Part shown: piece by piece, positions 56,728-64,000 of the stretch
How the letters are laid out: each line of letters opens with the position of its first letter
Position numbering within the stretch: position 1 is the first letter of the stretch
NCBI GenBank assembly: GCA_036365455.1
Contig: JAWQUS010000002.1
Location: 62,001 to 126,000 of the forward strand
Length of the DNA stretch: 64,000 nt
Direction of reading: 5' to 3'
From: Macrosoma leucophasiata
Taxonomy: Eukaryota; Arthropoda; Insecta; Lepidoptera; Hedylidae
Program-made: the position numbers and the translations under genes
The notes under the pieces: model-generated
The model's input: the letters and a program-made list of their open reading frames with translations, nothing else
Databases searched by the model: none
What the model was told of the DNA's origin: nothing

Positions 56728-56800
56728 TCAGAGCTTTTTTTTAATGCAATGATGGACAAAACGCATACAGTTTATATGGATGGTAAGGGACTACACAAGT
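56728..56800 (-). repeat. Family A fragment, 3' end
   Basis: ttttttttaatgcaatgatg, then acaaaacgcatacag and atatggatggtaag follow the antisense family A start. Confidence 0.45.
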
Positions 56801-57004
56801 CTTTTTGCCCCTGTGAAATAAATAACGGGAATATAAAATGTGATACCGAGACGAGCCTTCTATGTCAAAAACGAACTAAGTTACCGAATTCGTTTTCAAT
56901 GGACGTCGTTCACCGGCTCATAGACTGTTATAATCAAAAGGAAAAGAATAAAATCGTGGCTTCGGTAGTTAAGTAGTTAATTAAGTAGTAAGTAGGTAAA
57001 CGGT

Positions 57005-57175
57005 GGGCGGTGGGCTAGTTCTAGTTACCCAGAAGTCCCAGGTTCAACTTTCGCCCAGTGGCAGTGGTACCGTCAACATTCGGATTGATTATTAGGGATA
57101 CATATTTGTTGAAAAGCATAAATGTATGTACGTACCTATGCCTACCAGTGCGGGGAATGAAGTCGTCTAAAAAAC
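57005..57175 (+). repeat. SINE remnant, S1-like
   Basis: gtcccaggttcaactttcgc (B-box-like) and a distant match to the S1 3' end (gtacctatgcctaccagtgc). Very degenerate. Confidence 0.35.
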
Positions 57176-57179
57176 AGCC

Positions 57180-58505
57180 GTAAAATTATACGAAGCACTT
57201 ATCATGGAAATGGACAGACCGCGTGTTCTGTCCAAGGCTTTGAAAGGCATTGGCGATGAATCTAAAACCGATTATACGTTACTGTAATTGCGTTGGTAGT
57301 ATAAAAAAACTAATAAAATCATTGAATGAACTGACCGGCCTCTACATTGGTCTGCATGTCTGGTATGATGAAATGCCGATTGGCATAGATAGCAATGAAA
57401 GGCATTGAGTGCGCTATTTATTACAAAGAATTCAATATATTATAGTATAGCCTTCAAAAAGTAATTAATAAAAATATTACGTCATCAAAATAAACTGAAA
57501 ATTATAAAAAAAGTTATTTTAAAATGATATTAGAAGCGTTTTGAAGTGAAACTTTCGATGAAACAAAAAAGCGACAGTAAGAAGAGACAGACTCATAAAT
57601 AATTCATAAGATTTAACATGGGGGAAAATGAGATAGGAGACATTATACTCTAGTCTAGTCTCTTAGTCTCTCTCTTATGAACATTTTTGAAGGTTTCACT
57701 TATACCCCGTGTAAATTGCACACATATTTTTTTATAGTTCAGAAAATCTCTGAAACCAATAAAATAGTGGAGTCGAACATCCTTGGAACTAGCTTGATAT
57801 AGCGAGCAAAATTAAATATAGAACTGAAATATTGAGCAAAATGCTCTTAACGTTTCTTAAAAACTCAGACCTCAGATCAGTCTATCCCATAACTAGGAGG
57901 GAAATAAATATAATGTGACATAGAAGCATACATACATATGAAAAATTATTATTGTAAAATCACAAAAAGATTTATCCCTCAACCAAGAACCAATCTCGAA
58001 ATATCAGCGTACAGTAGTGGCCTACAAATTCATTTATTCCCGTTGGATAAACGAGATGGAACGACCCGCTTAGAAAATTGATGAATCATTTAGAATCAGA
58101 GAAATCCCATGCACTAAATCACAGACAAGCTAATCACCGCGATTTCAGTAATCATGTTCGATTGACCCACATACTCGTACCTGACGCCATTACAAACAGA
58201 CCAATAATCTGTCACATAAAATATGATTGGATTGATTGCGCTGGTACACTGTACACTCAACGACGGTTACTAAACAACACCAAAATAGTCTCTATTACAA
58301 CTGTGAGAGAATATAAAATTATCGAACTAAATGTCATGAAGCCTAACTGTCACTGACTATACATTTGCATGATTTTGAATAATTGACAAGGAAATTACTC
58401 GCGTTCAAGATTAAATGCAAATTTTGTACTTTTTGTTATATTCGATGTAGCTCAAATTATACTTATATTCACACAAATTTATATCCGTGCTAAGTGCTAA
58501 CGTTT
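57180..58505. other. No gene seen
   Basis: AT-rich spacer. A 92-codon frame at 58078-58356 has no recognisable domain. Confidence 0.4.
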
Positions 58506-58511
58506 GTCTGA

Positions 58512-58732
58512 ATACCTCGTGGGTCCAGTGATCGCAATTGAGATTCTGAAGCTTGAAGTACCGGGTTCGATCACCAGGGTCGGCATAAACTGTTATTGGG
58601 TTTTTTCTGTAAGGTACTTCCCGGAGTCTGATACACGTGCCTCGGAGAGCAAGTAGAACTTGCGCCCGACCTCTCACCAGTCGTTTCGGATTGCCATGGG
58701 TATGAGAGTGAGGAGATTGAGTTGTGCTTTCA
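58512..58732 (+). repeat. tRNA-headed SINE S4
   Basis: ccagtgatcgcaattgagat (A-box region), accgggttcgatcaccaggg (B box), and body ccggagtctgatacacgtgcc. Only one copy is seen in the window. Confidence 0.6.
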
Positions 58733-58734
58733 TG

Positions 58735-58958
58735 CAGTTAAATTTAATAAAATACGCTTACACTCACAGCCCCACGCTAGGTATAAACTTGTAGTGCCGT
58801 TGTACACACAACATATTCACAAACACTCAGACCGGAAACAAATATCTGTAGGCCATACTTACAAATATTTGACTCAATATGGGGATCGAACCCGTAAGTC
58901 TCGGTTAAAAAGGTTGACACGTCACACACCGCGGGACCAAATGGCTCGTCATTGATTA
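58735..58958 (-). repeat. SINE S2, tail to tail with S4
   Basis: Reversed S2: aacaaatatctgtaggcca, ggggatcgaacccgtaag. It follows S4 with no visible spacer. Confidence 0.7.
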
Positions 58959-58989
58959 GTCTCCGTTGAGTTAAATGGTTTTTCCACCA

Positions 58990-59095
58990 TTGTTCGGTTG
59001 ACTGACTGCACCAGTTGAAGAATTCTCTTAAGAAAATTCTCCCGCTAGTGGGTGGTGGGTGGTGGGGTAGTCACGTCGCGACGCCATAGGATTTA
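58990..59095 (+). repeat. Family B copy
   Basis: ggttgactgactgcaccag to cgctagtgggtggtgggtgg; reverse complement of the 3955-4060 copy. Confidence 0.55.
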
Positions 59096-59449
59096 ATATC
59101 AAAGAATTTCATCTTTAGAGCAATATTGTCGACTATTTTGATATCCAGCGTGAAACTTCCGCTCGCTACCACTCTTTAAAACACGGGCGTGAGTTACTTT
59201 TTCGATCCCCACCCACAAAATATGACTGAAATATTCACCCGATCACCCGACATGAAATAAGAATTATGACGGAATACATAAAAACAACTAGTCGTAGGCT
59301 GAAGCTGGCGAATACGAAATTAATTTGTGTTTTTTTTTCGTTTATTTGGGGATCATTAATATGCAAACGAGTCGGTTCTTGACGCGGCTCTCAGTCGCAA
59401 CTCGTAAATAAGTGTTAATTAGGTAACAGTACTAGCGGGCGTTGCGAGC

Positions 59450-59600
59450 TGCGAGTGTGCTTGAGTTTGAGTTTGAGTTTGACTGGGCCTACTGGGCCGA
59501 CTGGGCCGACTGGGCCGACTGGGCCGACTGGGCCGACTGGGATGACTGAGCCGACTGAGCCGATTACGCCGACAGGGTCGAGTGACTCGAGGCGGATGTC
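59450..59600 (+). repeat. GC-rich island with 9 bp tandem repeat
   Basis: gagttt is repeated three times, then the unit actgggccg runs about seven times (59482-59541), followed by diverged units. The encoded Thr-Gly-Pro repeat (or Ser-Arg-Pro on the minus strand) is a by-product of the tandem repeat. Confidence 0.75.
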
Positions 59601-59674
59601 GAGCTGGTTTCACAGCGCGGTCACGTTAGAACAAAATCATTTTTACGAATTTGTTTGCTTTTCGATATATTTAT

Positions 59675-59912
59675 TGTGGTGATGACTGTGGTGCAGACAT
59701 AGATACCCACGCAAAGACCAGAGGTAAAAGTGTAGATACGTTGCCACCCCTGATACCTTAGTTGTTATGTCTCTGAAATAGTTATTACGGGACATACATT
59801 ACCATCTAACCGGAACACGATAGTGTTGAACACTACCGTTTGGCGGCAGATAGATTAGGTAATGTGGTGGTACCAACGCCCTCGAGCTCCTACGCTGGAA
59901 CTCTACCACCAG
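59675..59912 (-). repeat. Family A, mostly complete
   Basis: gtggtgatgactgtggtgca to ctggaactctaccaccag. Confidence 0.65.
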
Positions 59913-59919
59913 CAGCCAC

Positions 59920-60112
59920 TGCTGCCTAATGGTAGTCTTTAGCGCTGTGCAGTAGTTTATGGGTAGCAGTCCAGTATTGCTACGATGCGGTCTAGGCTTC
60001 GATCCCGGGTCGCGTTGATTTGTGTTCTTTTCTTTTGGAAGTTTCCCAGAGGCACCTTCGAAGTATGACAATGTGTTCGAAGATGTTGACAGACTCTCCA
60101 TCTACAACTTTT
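59920..60112 (+). repeat. SINE S1-like, degenerate
   Basis: gtctaggcttcgatcccggg (B box) and cttttggaagtttcccagag (S1 body). Confidence 0.55.
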
Positions 60113-60134
60113 CACGATTCACCGCTGTCGTGCT

Positions 60135-60280
60135 TCAATTATGTGGTACGGCTCTATAATTTCTGACATAGATACAAAACAGTTAAGGCCTCAGGAGTGG
60201 TATCACACCTGTATAAAGGTTTTGTGTAGATGTTTATAGAATGCAGTATTCACTCATCGCCAACTGCAATTTTACTACAT
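60135..60280 (+). repeat. Family A, central and 3' part, degenerate
   Basis: aattatgtggtacggctcta to tgcagtattcactcatcgcc. Confidence 0.5.
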
Positions 60281-60284
60281 GAGG

Positions 60285-62085
60285 TAATTATTGACTTACG
60301 ATAAAAAATATTCTTATGAGAAAACTGTTTTTACTAAGTACCTATATCTGGCACACAAGTTTTCAGTCATTACACTAATCTACTATTGAATTATGTAATT
60401 ACACAAAAAGGATACGGATTAAAATCCAATAGAAATACGCTTAACATTACAACGAGTATGTATCGTGACGGGCCCTACCTCATCAAACTCAACAGGTGGA
60501 ACTCGACCACTTGACAAATAATGCTAATGTAAGCATCCTTGTAAATCTCCAGCAACATTTTAACAGCGTGTTTACCTCAACAGCGCCTTTAACTCCTTTG
60601 TCGCTGTGACAAATGGCCATTTAATAATGTATTAACAAAACATATTACACAGCGTTTTACGAAGTGGGCAACAGTTCGACAGTGAGTCATCGTGCCCATG
60701 CGCAACCAGTTTTTGCAGCATTCCACTTTGCTGTTATAATAACATTAACATGTTGTAAAAAGAAAACATAAATTATCACCGTGTTGAATAGACGGCTCGC
60801 GGTTCTCATTTATATTAATAAAAAACTAAACAATTTTATAATAAAAAAGTCAATTATTAATTTATGTTTTTATGGTTGATTCCATTACGCATACATATTT
60901 TTTATTGCAGAGTTCATGATGATGTAGTTTCATGCCAAGTCTGTTTGTTAGGCAGATAATAATTTTGTAGCTCGTTAATTCAATTATAATCAGTTTAATT
61001 ACATAGCATTGATGGATTCTCACCATTCTCGTTTCTATTTACGAGTTTTGGTGACGGGATGAAGGTCCATATTCTATTACACAGAACTGACGTGAATTGA
61101 AGAAATCTGTGTTTAAGTCGCAAAGAAGGACAGCCCTTTAAACTCGATATTAGTAGTAGTAATAAACTAGTTCAGCCAAAATATCTAACAATACAGTGTT
61201 CTCACTTCAAGCAGTTACTGTTCTTGTTCTTAGCTAGTTCACACAGCCACACACCGTTTTGGTCTAATCCAAGATCCCGTTGCATGCATGGTTTTGTCAG
61301 AATGTTTTAGACGAGCGTACTGTTGCAACCATACAGTAAACAACCATGACCGTTCTGAAATTGAAAGCCCATGCGAAAGAAGAATAAATGTTTCCTTTAC
61401 ATGATAAATTATGCAACATTGACCTTTATTCCTTGTACTCGCAAATTCCAAGGATGAAGACGACCGAACAAAATGGCGTCGACAAATTGCTTTTGATACA
61501 GAATAATAGAAGACTAGATACATCCTATATTCCGCTCGTGTTTATTGTTAGGATGCTTTGAGATCGCCTGATATTTTGAGTTGAAATAGTGGCCATGATT
61601 CATAAGTTTGAATACTATCATAGTGAATCAAGTTAAATAAATCCCTTCTGGTCATTTCGCAAATTCGTAATGTTGCTAACATACGATATACTCGTACGAT
61701 TATGCGTAGTAGTCTCGGGTTACGGTCGTGATAAAAATCGCATAAATTTCTGCCTATCTTTTCGGTGTTTCTTTCCTTTCACCTTTCTACAAGTATAATT
61801 ATTATGTTATTAACCTTGTTAACATGAAGTCGGCAAAACGTTTCGTCTTGTTTCGTATGTAAAAACTTGTTAGTGTACTTCACGATACAGATGAACTAAG
61901 TAGAAGTTTTCGATTTTGACAAAAAAATGTTTAATTAAATCTAATTCACAAAAGTACAAAATGTGGTTTTAAGTTTTGGTTCTATAATTATGTATGGTTT
62001 TTAACATCAGGTGAAATTTGATGTTGATTCCAATTTAAGTCCTGATAAATTAAACGACTTTAAATTGTTAAATTTATATAATGCG
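60285..62085. other. No gene seen
   Basis: AT-rich spacer without recognised repeats; the 94-codon frame at 61239-61523 has no domain. Confidence 0.4.
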
Positions 62086-62099
62086 CAGGACGCGTGTGA

Positions 62100-62172
62100 C
62101 ATACATGAGAGTACGGCAAAGAGAGAGACAAAGAGTATACAAATACTACGTAAGAGAGAGAGAGAGAGCATA
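62100..62172 (+). repeat. GA-rich low-complexity DNA
   Basis: gagagtacggcaaagagaga and aagagagagagagagagca. Confidence 0.7.
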
Positions 62173-62429
62173 GACAGTAGACGTAACTAGCCTACGGACA
62201 ATAGACAATATTCAATACAGAGTAATAAGATGATCTATATTATACAGATTATGTAAGAAAGCGGCAATTTAGACACACGTATTTCAACAAGCCCAAATAC
62301 TTACACTTACGCACGTAGCTACGAGGGCATGTCCTATATTTGTGCAAAACAAAACGTGTGTGCACTATTGCCGTCATATCATGCCTCACTGCCTCACTGC
62401 ATGGAGGGAAGATGCTTTTCAAGTGGATT

Positions 62430-62548
62430 AGCGATCGCATTGGCGGTAGTTTTATTGCGGGACGTTGCTGCACACCCCGAGTTATTGTATTTATTATCGC
62501 CTTATTCGAATGACTGCCGTTGTTCATTGGACTGACTGTGAATTCCCT
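62430..62548 (+). repeat. Family B copy
   Basis: tagcgatcgcattggcggta matches 2005-2160, followed by the gactgactg end. Confidence 0.5.
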
Positions 62549-62564
62549 ACTTGATGCGAAATGA

Positions 62565-62770
62565 AGTTCAGCGCTATCGGGTTCCGGCTGGGTGGTAATG
62601 TACGCCCTGTAATTTCCATCACAAAGGCATAACAACGTAGACTGAGTAGAGTGGCAACTCATCTCCATTGAATATTCTGGATTTTTTAAAGGTGTTTTTA
62701 GACTACTACAATATTCATTTACCATCAATCTGATCTGTATGCTTGTTTGACACCTAATGACATATGAAAA
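62565..62770 (+). repeat. Family A, central and 3' part
   Basis: agttcagcgctatcgggttc to gtttgacacctaatgacata; directly follows family B. Confidence 0.55.
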
Positions 62771-63109
62771 ACAAATTGCAATGCAATGCCTTCAGCTTCG
62801 TGACTGAAACTCTCACACCAGTAAAAATGTTTTTAGAATTTTTGTATTTTATAACATTATCCTGAAGCGGAAGGCGAACGGCGATAAATAGCGTCTCACG
62901 GCAATACGGAGTGAAATAGAACTGGGAATATGCTCCATTAATATCTGTAATAGCTCCTGGTTATATCGTGGATATGATCCACGATAAATTATATAATTGA
63001 ATTATTAACTATATAATAAAAAATTGTATTGAATTAATAGACTGGTTTTCGTTATTTAATTTGTATTTTGCGTTCAAGATTCATATTTTCAGTTTTTTGT
63101 TGACTTATG

Positions 63110-63310
63110 GTCATTTCTGGTTAGATGGTTAGGTATGACCACGTAATTTCTATCACAGAGGTCAAATTAGATCTTAGAAGAGGCAACGCATCTGCATTTT
63201 GACTTCTCAGTGTTGTGTAGTTGTCTGTAGGTAGTGATCAACCGTCGATTCACGTGAACAGCATGGGTACTTGTTTTCCATCTTTTTTTTACAACGTGTA
63301 TAAAAAATAG
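63110..63310 (+). repeat. Family A, degenerate copy
   Basis: cacgtaatttctatcacagag to gaacagcatgggtacttgtt. Confidence 0.5.
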
Positions 63311-63484
63311 GAGAAGTATCGGACGAAGATTTGTGAGGGTTGTCTGGATGAATATAGTAATGAATGTTGTTAGTTTTTTTTGGTGTTCCATGCTTTATGT
63401 CTACTGCGCAAAAAACTTTAAAACGAATATACGTAGGTACAACAGTTAGATTATAAATATCGAGAGCTTAAAATAAAATTATTA

Positions 63485-63512
63485 TATTTAAAGAAAAATG
63501 GAAAGAAAAAAA
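63485..63512 (-). repeat. SINE S3 tail fragment
   Basis: aaagaaaaatggaaagaaaa is identical to the tail next to the S3 heads at 16893 and 40125, without a head. Confidence 0.5.
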
Positions 63513-63589
63513 TATTAATACATTATAAAGACCATTGGTATTAGGTACGCGAGTAGCCCGAAAGATCCTCGGCTACAAAACCCAGCGAT

Positions 63590-63660
63590 GTTTTAATTAA
63601 GGACGTGGCGGGGGTGCGGGGCGCGGGTCCGCAGGTGGGGGGGGGGGGGGCAGAGAAGGA
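63590..63660. other. GC-rich island with G-run
   Basis: ttaattaa at 63593-63600 is followed by a GC patch that ends in a run of about 14 G. Confidence 0.45.
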
Positions 63661-64000
63661 TTATCTCAGTTTAATTCGGCAGACGGCAGCCGATATTTTT
63701 TTGTGCCTGAGAGTGCTTGAGCACTACATCTGAAATAGTTTGCATTCCTATTATACCTACATCATACATATTGGTCTGTGATACATTTCTTGTTTTGTGG
63801 CTGGACGATTATAAAAATAAGATAAGCCGTCATAATAACAATCACAGAAGCAAAACATGATGGCAATGCATCTACGATTAAGACCTACACTAAGGGCCCT
63901 AACTCACCTGGCCTTGTTTCGACGTCTCCGCACCATACTAACTGCTTGGATACGTAGCCGGTGACGTTGGCGCCTTGGCGTCCTAGTGAGTAAGGGTCCT

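Noticed and set aside
59419..59682. Frames encoding Thr-Gly-Pro or Ser-Arg-Pro repeats (collagen-like look)
   Set aside because: They are produced by a 9 bp DNA tandem repeat and open on both strands.
62249..62728. 159-codon minus-strand frame
   Set aside because: It runs antisense through a family B and a family A repeat, so it is chance openness.

Overview
This 64 kb window looks like nuclear DNA of an insect, most likely a moth or butterfly. The inference rests on the repeat families present: tRNA-headed SINEs of the Bm1 type, RTE- and CR1-type LINE tails, an intron-bearing Harbinger element, a Penelope-like element with a GIY-YIG domain, a mariner and a pogo-like element. The background is AT-rich, with short GC-rich patches. 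I found no convincing host protein-coding exon, no rRNA, no stand-alone tRNA gene and no CRISPR array. It reads as a gene-poor, transposon-dense region, either intergenic or inside a very large intron.

Layout. 0-5 kb: copies of a ~285 bp dispersed element (called family A here), a duplicated LINE tail and RTE-type tails. 5.5-7.7 kb: an element with ~325 bp terminal inverted repeats inside TTAA, holding a zinc-knuckle-like ORF remnant, a foldback repeat and a mariner transposase missing its N-terminus. 9.4-10.1 kb: RTE-type LINE end. 11.1-12.65 kb: Penelope-like element (RT plus GIY-YIG) bounded by a 12 bp direct repeat. 15.6-19.5 kb: Harbinger element with an apparently intact three-exon transposase (350 codons) facing a decayed Myb/SANT partner gene. 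20-24 kb: GC-rich islands, SINEs, family A. 28.5-30.7 kb: CR1/jockey-like LINE remnants. 33-50 kb: further family A copies, LINE ORF2 ends, SINEs (including a head-to-head SINE pair inside one 20 bp target-site duplication), a MITE and several perfect short-loop hairpins. 52.4-53.5 kb: pogo-like element remnant with a PHD-like finger. 55.6-56.1 kb: LINE fragment. 58.5-63.3 kb: more SINE and family A copies.

Nothing here forms a host pathway. The elements interact as parasites do: LINEs supply the machinery for the SINEs and probably for family A, while the Harbinger transposase could only mobilise its family if a working Myb-like partner is supplied from elsewhere. The most notable points are the open spliced Harbinger transposase beside its broken partner, the long-inverted-repeat TTAA element, a ribozyme-like block shared by two Penelope ends, and a set of perfect hairpins that look like template-switch mutations. 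Family names come from recognised protein motifs and remembered repeat signatures; no database search was possible.
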